Assembly (NCBI GenBank): GCA_963169175.1
Contig: CAUJFK010000011.1
Coordinates: 1 to 16,582 of the forward strand
Origin: Acidobacteriota bacterium
Lineage (GTDB): Bacteria > Acidobacteriota > Blastocatellia > Pyrinomonadales > Pyrinomonadaceae
Reading direction: 5' to 3'
DNA: 16,582 nt
Translations under genes and position numbers: made by a program
In this document: positions 7,967-14,007 of the stretch, in pieces
Layout: each line of letters starts with the position of its first letter
Position numbering within the stretch: position 1 is the stretch's first letter
Notes under the pieces: model-generated
Told to the model about the DNA's origin: nothing
The model's input: the letters and a program-made list of their open reading frames with translations, nothing else
Databases searched by the model: none

Positions 7967-8557
7967 TCAGCCCTTCTTTTGAGCCGCAACCGCCTTCTTG
8001 TTCAGCCATTTGGCCCAGCGTTCAATAAACGGTCGGACAGGTTTGAATATTTTTGCCCGCAAACTTCCCTCGTTCTGTTTCTCATTCCAGGCGCGCAGGT
8101 TCTTTTCCGAATATTGCCGGATCTGCGGCTCAAGATTCTGTTTCTTTACGGAATGTCGCAGAGTCAAATAGTAATGCTGCCCGACAAGCATGAAGATTAG
8201 GCCGGCGATATTGCTTTTGAACGAGGTCTTCGCCATCCAGCGTTTTGCAAAGCCTTCGGTCGGCTGCAGCAGGGCTCCCATGGACATCTCAAGCCAGGCT
8301 CCCTGATTCCCTTGTTTTGGATGATAAAGCCCCGGCAGGTCGCCTTTCATCGGTGTATCCAGGTTCTTGAGCCTCGGATCGTTGATAAAATCCACAAGGC
8401 GGATCCGTTCGAGCCCTCGAATTTGTTCCGTTGGAAGAAAGTCCACCGCCTTTTCGATGTTCTCTACCGCTCTCTTGGGTAAAGTCAACGAGGCCTGATT
8501 CTCGATCTTGATCTTGGTTATCTTTGCGGCCTTTTGTCCCGCAGTTTGTATCGGCAT
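7967..8557 (-). CDS. Uncharacterised basic protein, possibly a degenerate zincin-like fold
   Basis: This is a 196-residue protein with no signal peptide. A central block GLERIRLVDFINDPRLKN (48-65) leads into DLPGLYHPKQGNQGAWLEMS (73-92), then a hydrophobic helix IAGLIFMLVGQHYYLTLRH (117-135), a likely helix EPQIRQYSEKNLRAW (143-157) and a Lys/Arg/Trp-rich tail (165-196). The order of an extended segment, a helix with one histidine, then an acidic helix recalls small HExxH peptidases. The first histidine and glutamate of such a site are absent (LVGQH in place of HExxH), so it would be catalytically dead; this is inference. I do not recognise the family. It is transcribed divergently from lpxC across 139 nt. 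Confidence 0.7.
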   Translation of the reverse strand: MPIQTAGQKAAKITKIKIENQASLTLPKRAVENIEKAVDFLPTEQIRGLERIRLVDFINDPRLKNLDTPMKGDLPGLYHPKQGNQGAWLEMSMGALLQPTEGFAKRWMAKTSFKSNIAGLIFMLVGQHYYLTLRHSVKKQNLEPQIRQYSEKNLRAWNEKQNEGSLRAKIFKPVRPFIERWAKWLNKKAVAAQKKG

Positions 8558-8569
8558 AGCTTTGATAGA

Positions 8570-8598
8570 ATTGTAATTCGTTGTGAGTTATTAGTAAA
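8570..8598 (-). promoter_or_regulatory. Candidate promoter for the 7967-8557 gene
   Basis: On the minus strand TTTACT (8593-8598) and TACAAT (8570-8575) are spaced 17 nt apart and match the sigma-70 consensus at four and five of six positions. The -10 box ends 12 nt before the ATG at 8557, so the 5' untranslated leader would be only about five bases long. Confidence 0.4.
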
Positions 8599-8696
8599 TT
8601 CCGCCACTCAACTGTTGCGGACAAGCCACACCAACCAAAACTCGATTCGGTGAAACCAGGGAAAACTTTACGCCCCCAGCCACTGAATCGCCGTCC

Positions 8697-9572
8697 ATGC
8701 CGTGGCACAGCGATTGTTACAGATTGGTTGTGAACCAGACCACCATTCGGAAACGGGTCAAGATCAACGGCATTGGACTGCATACCGGCGTCGAGGTAAA
8801 CCTGGAACTTCGGCCGGCACCTGAAAACACCGGCTATATCTTCGTCAGGACCGATCTGGACAATTTTGAGCTGCCTGCGTCGGTCGAATATGTTTCGCAC
8901 TGCTCGTACGCGACCACTCTGATGCGGCGCGGCGTTGTGCTTTCGACATGCGAGCATCTGTTGTCGGCCCTACGGGGTTCGGGCATCGATAATGTATTTA
9001 TCGATCTTGATAATATTGAGATCCCGATCCTTGATGGGTCAAGCGAGGATTGGGTCGAGTTGATAGGCAACGCGGGCGTGAAAGAGCTAAATGCCCCAAG
9101 GCGGCTGTTGAAAGTGCTGGAGCGGGTCGAGGTGAACGAAGACGGACGGCGGATGTCGATCGAGCCCTCGACACGCTTCGAAATAGAGTGCATCATCGAC
9201 TTCCGGCATCCATTCATCCAACGCCAGGCGTTCCATTTCATAATGGAAAACGGCTCATTTGGAAAGCAGATCGCCTCGGCCCGGACATTTGGCTTTACAC
9301 ACGAGATAGAAATGCTGCGAAAGGCAAACCTGGCTCTGGGCGGCTCGCTGGACAACGCAATCGTTTTAACAGCTGACGGAATGCTGAACGAAACGCCGCT
9401 CCGGTTCGACGATGAATTCGTCCGCCACAAGATCCTCGACATCATAGGCGACGTTGCCCTTCTCGGCATGCCGGTTCAAGCCAAAATAACCGCCGAAAAA
9501 AGCGGCCACGCAGTGCATGCCGCTTTGATGAGTAAATTGCTTAAAACGGAAGGGGCGTGGGAAATTATCTAA
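8697..9572 (+). CDS. lpxC: UDP-3-O-acyl-N-acetylglucosamine deacetylase
   Basis: LpxC is the zinc deacetylase that carries out the first committed step of lipid A synthesis in the cytoplasm. The zinc and catalytic residues are visible: STCEHLLSAL with Glu86 and His87 (zinc), VRHKILDIIGD with His244 and Asp248 (zinc), and SGHAVH with His271 (general base). GIGLHTGVEV (26-35) is the conserved N-terminal strand and LDGSSEDWV (112-120) the hinge motif. The length from this ATG is 291 residues. Comparison with E. coli LpxC, which begins nine residues before the conserved core, suggests the real start may be the GTG at 8730; no clear ribosome binding site favours either. No lpxA, lpxB or lpxD is nearby. 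Its presence implies a lipopolysaccharide-bearing outer membrane. Confidence 0.95.
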   Translation: MPWHSDCYRLVVNQTTIRKRVKINGIGLHTGVEVNLELRPAPENTGYIFVRTDLDNFELPASVEYVSHCSYATTLMRRGVVLSTCEHLLSALRGSGIDNVFIDLDNIEIPILDGSSEDWVELIGNAGVKELNAPRRLLKVLERVEVNEDGRRMSIEPSTRFEIECIIDFRHPFIQRQAFHFIMENGSFGKQIASARTFGFTHEIEMLRKANLALGGSLDNAIVLTADGMLNETPLRFDDEFVRHKILDIIGDVALLGMPVQAKITAEKSGHAVHAALMSKLLKTEGAWEII

Positions 9573-9676
9573 CATTTTGCATTTCTTCCGCGATCTCGAG
9601 GGTATCGCTGCAGGCCGTTTGAAACGTTTCCATGCAGGCCTGATCACCCGTGTGCGTTGGTGTAGGGATCGGACAT
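9570..9676 (-). pseudogene. Possible tiny frameshifted ORF after the antitoxin gene
   Basis: An ATG at 9676 follows the antitoxin stop by one base and reads MSDPYTNAHG before a TGA at 9644-9646. If one base is restored near 9650, the reading continues GDQACMETFQTACSDTLEIA and ends EEMQNVR at a TAA overlapping the lpxC stop. The tight spacing and protein-like composition suggest a real short gene of about 37 residues that has lost one base. It may equally be chance. No family is recognised. Confidence 0.25.
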
Positions 9677-9677
9677 C

Positions 9678-9986
9678 TTATGCGATCAAAAGGCTCACAC
9701 GCCGACCAAGGCCAGTTTCAAAGATGCGGTAAAGCGTGGAGAGTTGGATGTCGCATTTGCCGTTCTCGATCCTTGAAATATAGCTCTTCTTGGTGCCGAT
9801 CTTATCCGCCAACTGCTGCTGCGTTAGTTTAGCCTCGCGGCGACCTTCTTTGAGCATTTCACTGATAACAAAATACTGTGCCTTTAACTCAAATTCATCG
9901 CGTTTCTTCGTTCCGATCTTTCCGTATTTGATATCCAGGATCTCATCGAATGTCCTGGCCTTTCTGATTGCTTCATCCTTTTTCAT
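9678..9986 (-). CDS. HigA-type antitoxin, XRE-family helix-turn-helix protein
   Basis: The 102-residue protein has an N-terminal helical region (1-50), where toxin binding is usual, and an XRE helix-turn-helix at about 53-95. The recognition pattern is LTQQQLADKIGTKKSYISRI followed by ENGKCDIQLSTLYRIFETG. It begins inside the stop of the upstream toxin gene in an ATGA overlap; the toxin-first order and this coupling are typical of HigBA modules. Such antitoxins neutralise the toxin and repress their own operon. Nothing in the sequence is broken, unlike its partner. It lies head-on to lpxC. Confidence 0.9.
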   Translation of the reverse strand: MKKDEAIRKARTFDEILDIKYGKIGTKKRDEFELKAQYFVISEMLKEGRREAKLTQQQLADKIGTKKSYISRIENGKCDIQLSTLYRIFETGLGRRVSLLIA

Positions 9987-10336
9987 TCTTTCTTACCTTT
10001 TGACTCAAAGTATTCACGCTTTAGCTTTTCCGCCATTTCGATCTCGCGTCGGGGAGTTTTTTGCGACTTCTTCTGAAACGCGTTGAAAAGGACGATCAAG
10101 TTTCCGCGATCAAAGCAACAGAATATTCTAAATATATTTCCACCCGACTCGATCCGGATCTCAAACAAGCCGTCTGTGCCCTCGATATGTTTGAGAAACT
10201 TTTCGGGAATTCGCTCTAACTATTCAATAACACGAAAAACATAATCAACCTTTGCCTGAACGATAGAACTCAGCTCCAAATAGAAGTCTTGGAAATATTC
10301 ACCGTAAATAGTTATCCGACGTTCGCGTTTCAACAT
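9983..10336 (-). pseudogene. HigB/RelE-type toxin (Gp49-like family) interrupted by an in-frame TAG
   Basis: From the ATG at 10336 the frame reads MLKRERRITIYGEYFQDFYL and onward through QAKVDYVFRVIE, then meets TAG at 10220-10222 (codon 39). It then continues in the same frame through LERIPEKFLKHIEGTDGL, FEIRIESGGNIFRIFCCF and NLIVLFNAFQKKSQKTP to a TGA overlapping the antitoxin ATG. Repairing the one codon gives a 117-residue protein, the normal size for phage Gp49-like/HigB mRNA-cleaving toxins. The family core, including the FQKKSQKTP motif, is intact after the stop. A single C-to-T change (CAG to TAG) would explain it. The toxin is probably inactive unless the amber codon is read through. 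The start lies 33 nt after the gnd stop. Confidence 0.85.
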
Positions 10337-10369
10337 TCGATGATAACTTTAAAGTGAACTCTATTGCAA

Positions 10370-11980
10370 CTACTTTTTCCAATCCGGCGTATGGAACGTT
10401 CCTTCCTTATCCACCCGTTGATAGGTGTGCGCTCCGAAATAATCCCGTTGTGCCTGGATCAGATTTGCGGGTAGGCGTTCGGAGCGGAATGCCTCAAAGT
10501 ACGCGAGGCTCGACGAAAGGCACATTGACGGAACGCGGCTTTCTGAGAATCGGCCGACCGTAACATGCCAGTCCTTGCTCGTCCGGTGCAGCACCTCAAC
10601 AAAACTGTCACTAAGGACAAGGTTCGGCAGGTTCGGGCTTTCAATGTATGCCTGCTGCATTCCGTCGAGCAGGGCAGAGCGGATTATACAGCCTCCGCGC
10701 CAGATACGCGCGATCTCCGCCAGGTCCAAGCCGTAATCTTTCTCCGCCGAGGCTGACTGAAGAAGCGCGAGCCCTTGGGCATACGTGGTTATAAACGCTC
10801 CAAGCAGGCTATTCCTGAGTTGTTCCAGCGAGGCATCAAAATCTTCATGGAATTCCTCGCGGACTTCCTTGCTCCGCGAATGTCCGAGGCCTCGATCCAC
10901 AGAATGCCGCGCGTCGGCCATTTGCTCGTCATCGAGCATTGCTGTCGGTTCCTGACTTGCTGTCGCCGCGGCGTCAGCGCTCGCCCTAGCAGCCTTCGCA
11001 TCGTGCTGCGGCTCGCTGGTGACGACCTGGCCTGGCGACCGCATTTGTTCCTCGCCCGATGTCGGCTGGCTGCCGAGCTTTCGCGATATCAGAATGCGCG
11101 TCTCCTTCTGCGCCGATATCTGGCGCATCGAAACAGCCGAATCGATCGTCGGTATCGGCACACCAAAATCCATTGCCGCCTGCGACGTCCATTTTCCGGT
11201 TCCCTTCTGTGCGGCCTTGTCGAGCACCAATTCGACGAGCGGCTTTCCCGTTTCAGCATCGATCTTGGCAAGCACCTCAGCGGTGATCTCGATCAGGAAC
11301 GAATTGAGCTCGGTGTCATTCCAGGCGGCAAATGTTTCGCTCATCTGCTTGTAGTCCATTTTCAGAACACGAAGCATAAAATCGTATGTCTCGGCAATTA
11401 TTTCCATCAGGCCATACTCGATCCCGTTATGGACCATCTTGACGAAATGGCCTGCACCGGCTGGCCCAACGTAGGTGACACACGGCGAACCGTTCACCTT
11501 CGCGGCAACGGCCTTGAGAATTTCTTCGATCCGGGCATAGAAATCCCGCCGCCCGCCGGGCATAATGCTGGCGCCGTGCCGCGCTCCTTCTTCGCCGCCG
11601 GAAATGCCGATGCCCATAAACCCAACACCCTTTTCCGCCAGGCGCTTTTCACGTATCTCGGTATCTGTAAAATGTGAGTTTCCGCCGTCTATGATCAGGT
11701 CATTTTCGTCGATCAAGGGCAGCAGATCGTGTATCACCGAATCGACTATCGGGCCCGCCGGAACGAGCAGCATGATATTCCTTGGTGAATCGAGCTTCGC
11801 CAAAAAGCCCGCGATGTCGTCTCCGGTATCGACCGGCATTCCCTTTCCTTCGTCAAGCAGCAAGCGGCGCTTGTCGGCATCAAGGTCGTAACCCACACCT
11901 GCTATACCATGCTCTGCAACATTAAGAAGAAAATTGCGCCCCATCGTCCCGAGTCCGATCATTCCAAATTTCGCTTTCAT
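10370..11980 (-). CDS. gnd: 6-phosphogluconate dehydrogenase (decarboxylating) with an internal insertion
   Basis: The enzyme oxidatively decarboxylates 6-phosphogluconate to ribulose 5-phosphate with NAD(P)+ in the pentose phosphate pathway. The Rossmann motif GLGTMG is at 9-14, DGGNSHFTDTE at 98-108, GISGGEEGARHGASIMPGG at 125-143, and the catalytic block GHFVKMVHNGIEYGLMEII at 177-195 with Lys181 and Glu188. The C-terminal substrate-closing segment LPANLIQAQRDYFGAHTY (503-520) is complete. At 536 residues it is about 60-70 longer than usual. The excess lies at residues 303-378, between two conserved helices of the all-alpha domain, and reads as low-complexity Ala/Ser/Glu/Arg sequence (see separate entry). 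All catalytic residues are kept, so it is probably active. It is transcribed alone, with a consensus TATAAT only 7 nt before the ATG. Confidence 0.94.
   Translation of the reverse strand: MKAKFGMIGLGTMGRNFLLNVAEHGIAGVGYDLDADKRRLLLDEGKGMPVDTGDDIAGFLAKLDSPRNIMLLVPAGPIVDSVIHDLLPLIDENDLIIDGGNSHFTDTEIREKRLAEKGVGFMGIGISGGEEGARHGASIMPGGRRDFYARIEEILKAVAAKVNGSPCVTYVGPAGAGHFVKMVHNGIEYGLMEIIAETYDFMLRVLKMDYKQMSETFAAWNDTELNSFLIEITAEVLAKIDAETGKPLVELVLDKAAQKGTGKWTSQAAMDFGVPIPTIDSAVSMRQISAQKETRILISRKLGSQPTSGEEQMRSPGQVVTSEPQHDAKAARASADAAATASQEPTAMLDDEQMADARHSVDRGLGHSRSKEVREEFHEDFDASLEQLRNSLLGAFITTYAQGLALLQSASAEKDYGLDLAEIARIWRGGCIIRSALLDGMQQAYIESPNLPNLVLSDSFVEVLHRTSKDWHVTVGRFSESRVPSMCLSSSLAYFEAFRSERLPANLIQAQRDYFGAHTYQRVDKEGTFHTPDWKK
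10847..11074 (-). other. In-frame insertion of ~76 codons within gnd
   Basis: Residues 303-378 of Gnd have no counterpart that I know of in the family. In E. coli Gnd the link between the helix ending KEERVAASKVL and the next helix is a loop of about ten residues. Here it is replaced by a hydrophilic stretch including GEEQMRSPGQVV, KAARASADAAATASQE and ADARHSVDRGLGHSRS. It is rich in Ala, Ser, Glu, Asp, Gln and Arg, looks disordered, and lies in a surface loop. No long palindrome was found in the DNA. The frame is preserved. Confidence 0.7.
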
Positions 11981-11987
11981 AAATACA

Positions 11988-11993
11988 ATTATA
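11988..11993 (-). promoter_or_regulatory. Perfect -10 box (TATAAT) for gnd, implying a leaderless transcript
   Basis: TATAAT on the minus strand ends 7 nt before the gnd ATG (11980). Since transcription usually starts about 7 nt after the -10 box, the mRNA would begin at or next to the start codon. The -35 region is weak (TCGCAA at 18-nt spacing). No Shine-Dalgarno sequence is present. Confidence 0.45.
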
Positions 11994-12139
11994 GATACGA
12001 AAACGCCCGGATTGCGAGCGCTCAGTCCAGCCCGTTCAAGGCTTACTTACAATTTGCAGCGTTCCATATTGCCTTTTGCTTCGCAGGTTTTTGCGGCTTC
12101 GTTCATCTGTTTCGCGCTCCTTGTTCCGGCTTCGCCACC

Positions 12140-12177
12140 ACGAAAAGCACGGATCAAGAAACGAAACGCACGAATCA
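12140..12177 (-). repeat. Pair of 17-nt direct repeats, 21-nt period
   Basis: ACGAAAAGCACGGATCA (12140-12156) and ACGAAACGCACGAATCA (12161-12177) agree at 15 of 17 positions. On the minus strand they read TGATTCGTGCGTTTCGT and TGATCCGTGCTTTTCGT, resembling the tandem TTCGTG-type dispersed repeats seen between genes in several phyla. They sit in the 257-nt gap between the zinc-ribbon gene and gnd. The gap otherwise holds the gnd promoter and no gene. Confidence 0.5.
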
Positions 12178-12237
12178 GAAATCCTCAGTTAGAGCCCGAA
12201 CGCTCTTTGAACAAACCCTGGCAAACTGATCTGATCC

Positions 12238-12579
12238 TCAATGTCCGAGTTGCTTTACATAGCCCGCTTTCAAATTCTTTTCTATCTCGTCATGCAGTTC
12301 GGTATGGCCGTCTGGATCGGTTTCGGCTCGCTTGAATATCCATTTCGCGCATTTGCCGCATAGCATATAGCAGATCAAAACCTTGTGTTCGCGATAGATA
12401 AATGCATTGAGCGACAATGAGTCCTGTCCTTTGAACTTCATCGTTTTAACTGCCTTGCCACAGCCGGGACACTTATCTCCATTGTAAAACCATCGCGACT
12501 TCACAGCACTGCCGCCAAATCGCATCTGCGATTGGAAAAAAAGCTGGTCCATCATCTCGTTGATCTCATCTCTCGTCAT
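12238..12579 (-). CDS. Small zinc-ribbon protein of unknown function
   Basis: The 113-residue protein has five cysteines, arranged as CPGC (37 and 40) and C-x3-C-x2-C (70, 74, 77 in CYMLCGKC), enough for one zinc ribbon. The N-terminal 20 residues (MTRDEINEMMDQLFFQSQMR) look helical, and an acidic/basic tail (84-113) follows the ribbon. There is no signal peptide or membrane segment, so it is cytoplasmic. Zinc ribbons of this size often bind nucleic acid or a protein partner; nothing here tells which. It diverges from the PLP enzyme gene across 46 nt, so they may share a control region. Confidence 0.75.
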   Translation of the reverse strand: MTRDEINEMMDQLFFQSQMRFGGSAVKSRWFYNGDKCPGCGKAVKTMKFKGQDSLSLNAFIYREHKVLICYMLCGKCAKWIFKRAETDPDGHTELHDEIEKNLKAGYVKQLGH

Positions 12580-12625
12580 AGATAATTAGATTGATCGGTC
12601 AGAAATACCGGTTTGCTCCGCGTTC

Positions 12626-13663
12626 ATGAAGGTAATACACTGCGATAATCGTATGTTATCACTGCTTGAGGCGATTCGCCCGACAACCCTTATCCGATCG
12701 GCAAAATTGATCGACTATCTCGGCCTCGACATCACGATCGCCAGCGAAACGTTCCAGCACACCGGCAGCTTTAAATTCCGCGCTGCCTATAACCTTGCGA
12801 TGAATGTGCCAAACGACCGTTTCCTAACGGCCTCGTCCGGAAACTTCGGCCAGGCGCTTGCATATTCGGCCAAGCTTCTTGGCAAACAATGCACGGTCGT
12901 TATGCCGGCCACATCGGCTCAGGTAAAGATCGACGCGGTGCGCGGCTTTGGAGCGACCGTCGATCTGATAGATACAAAAAAGGTCGGCCGAAACGAGCGT
13001 ATCGAGCAATTGCGCGAGCAAATGCCGGACGCCTACGTTGCCAGCCCTTACGACGACCAGTTGGTAATCGACGGAAATGCAACACTCGGACACGAGCTAT
13101 TAGGCGAGAATTTTGATACGATAATAGTCCCGATCGGCGGCGGCGGCCTCATCTCAGGAACGATCGAGGCGCGAAAGTCAGGTTCGCTCGCGACACCGAC
13201 ATTATCAAACGCAGAGACGCTGAGACGCGGAGAAGATATAAAGAAATCTCAGCGTCTCAGCGTCTCTGCGTTGACGGTTGATGCGTCACGCGCAGCGATC
13301 TTCGGTGCCGAGCCGCTTCACGGCAACGACGCCGCCCGCTCATTCCGTTCCGGCCATCTGACCGCCAACGAGACCGAACCAACAACTATCGCCGACGGCG
13401 CAAGAACCCTTTCCCTCGGCCATTTAAACTGGCCGATCATCCGCGACGGCGCCAAAGATATATTAGAAGTTTCCGATGCAAAGATCGCCGAAGCCGTCCG
13501 CCTCTACTTTTCCCTCGCAAACCTAAAGTGCGAACCAACCGGGGCACTCTCCCTAGGCGCAATTCTAGAGAATAAGGCGCTTTTCAAAGACAAAAAAGTC
13601 TGCGTAATAGTAAGCGGCGGCAACGTCGATCCGGATGTTTATCGTTCGCTACTCAAAGGCTGA
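12626..13663 (+). CDS. PLP-dependent threonine/serine dehydratase-like enzyme carrying a palindromic insertion
   Basis: This is a fold-type II PLP enzyme of 345 residues from the threonine dehydratase/serine racemase group, which deaminates Thr or Ser to 2-oxo acids. The PLP lysine is Lys50 in TGSFKFRAA. TASSGNFGQALAY (68-80) binds the substrate carboxylate, GGGGL (171-175) binds the PLP phosphate, and SGGN (330-333) is the C-terminal PLP ring contact. There is no C-terminal ACT domain, as in the catabolic and racemase-like forms. Between GGGGLISGTIEARKSG and IFGAEPLHGNDAARS lie about 35 extra residues (187-223), most of them encoded by a 65-nt inverted repeat. The frame survives, so a full-length protein is expected. 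The start may be ATG 12626 or ATG 12653; neither has a good ribosome binding site. Confidence 0.88.
   Translation: MKVIHCDNRMLSLLEAIRPTTLIRSAKLIDYLGLDITIASETFQHTGSFKFRAAYNLAMNVPNDRFLTASSGNFGQALAYSAKLLGKQCTVVMPATSAQVKIDAVRGFGATVDLIDTKKVGRNERIEQLREQMPDAYVASPYDDQLVIDGNATLGHELLGENFDTIIVPIGGGGLISGTIEARKSGSLATPTLSNAETLRRGEDIKKSQRLSVSALTVDASRAAIFGAEPLHGNDAARSFRSGHLTANETEPTTIADGARTLSLGHLNWPIIRDGAKDILEVSDAKIAEAVRLYFSLANLKCEPTGALSLGAILENKALFKDKKVCVIVSGGNVDPDVYRSLLKG
13208..13272. repeat. 65-nt near-perfect palindrome inserted in frame in a coding sequence
   Basis: Two 26-nt arms (13208-13233 and 13247-13272) are reverse complements with a single mismatch, around a 13-nt A/T-rich loop (13234-13246). 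Each arm is built from AA plus three tandem 8-nt units of the form CGCNGAGA. The element is translated as part of the PLP enzyme (residues 195-216, beginning NAETLRRGED and ending QRLSVSAL). Elements with CGCAGAGA-type tandem units are known as intergenic palindromes in many bacteria. Location inside an enzyme gene is unusual. Confidence 0.9.
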
Positions 13664-13710
13664 AACGAATATTTTTCCGGTTTTGCCGATTTCATGGATT
13701 GGTTGTAGAA

Positions 13711-13746
13711 ACACCTCCCGCAAGATCTAGAATCGGAGCGAGGTGT
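13711..13746. promoter_or_regulatory. Inverted repeat between the PLP gene and the DpnI-like operon
   Basis: ACACCTC (13711-13717) and GAGGTGT (13740-13746) are perfect 7-nt inverted arms around a 22-nt centre. No T-run follows on either strand, so terminator activity is doubtful. An operator for the downstream operon is possible. Confidence 0.3.
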
Positions 13747-13753
13747 GGTAGAT

Positions 13754-13771
13754 TAACTGAAATGCCAGTTA
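13754..13771. promoter_or_regulatory. Short palindrome TAACTG-N6-CAGTTA upstream of the DpnI-like operon
   Basis: The two 6-nt arms are exact reverse complements. The site lies 47 nt before the ATG at 13819 and is of a size suited to a dimeric regulator. No regulator gene is adjacent. Confidence 0.25.
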
Positions 13772-13818
13772 GTTCGGTCTCGTGAAGGCGTCGCCCGTTG
13801 TACATTTCGGAGCGGAAT

Positions 13819-14007
13819 ATGAAAAGGGTTGTTATAGAAGTATCAGGGGGTAACGTCGTCGGCGTATTTTCAGATGACGATGATCTCTCGATTAGTTTAA
13901 TAGACTGGGATAATCAGCCCGAGGAATCGGGCGAAAAAGATTTTCGATTTCCTGCAAGCAAGCTGTCTGAAATGGCGCCTGAGACAAAGTTGCTGCTATT
14001 GCCCTAA
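13819..14007 (+). CDS. Small acidic protein coupled to the DpnI-like gene
   Basis: I chose the ATG at 13819 because GGAG lies at 13809-13812, six bases before it; a GTG-type start at 13798 would add seven residues without such a site. The 62-residue product begins MKRVVIEVSGGNVVGVFSDD and then DDLSISLIDWDN, followed by an acidic linker (EESGEKDF) and a helical tail. It resembles short proteins with a V-x-GG-x-V-x-x-V-x-SD pattern that are widespread in accessory regions and have no known function. Its stop shares one base with the start of the DpnI-like gene (TAATG), so the two are almost certainly co-translated. A role in controlling the nuclease is possible but not shown. Codon use (AGA, TTA, ATA, GGG) differs from the metabolic genes around it. 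Confidence 0.75.
   Translation: MKRVVIEVSGGNVVGVFSDDDDLSISLIDWDNQPEESGEKDFRFPASKLSEMAPETKLLLLP

Noticed and set aside
8289..8957. 222-codon minus-strand ORF overlapping lpxC
   Set aside because: It runs across the lpxC start and the 7967-8557 gene in a different frame; both of those are better supported.
10334..10367. Promoter TTGCAA-18-TATCAT upstream of the toxin gene
   Set aside because: The -10-like box ends only 2 nt before the ATG, so transcription would start inside the gene.
10775..11677. 300-codon plus-strand ORF
   Set aside because: It lies antisense to gnd, whose motifs are unmistakable; the translation has no domain-like pattern and reflects GC-rich codon bias.
13208..13272. 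CRISPR repeat or intrinsic terminator
   Set aside because: Only one inverted unit with no spacers, no T-run after it, and it lies inside a continuous reading frame.
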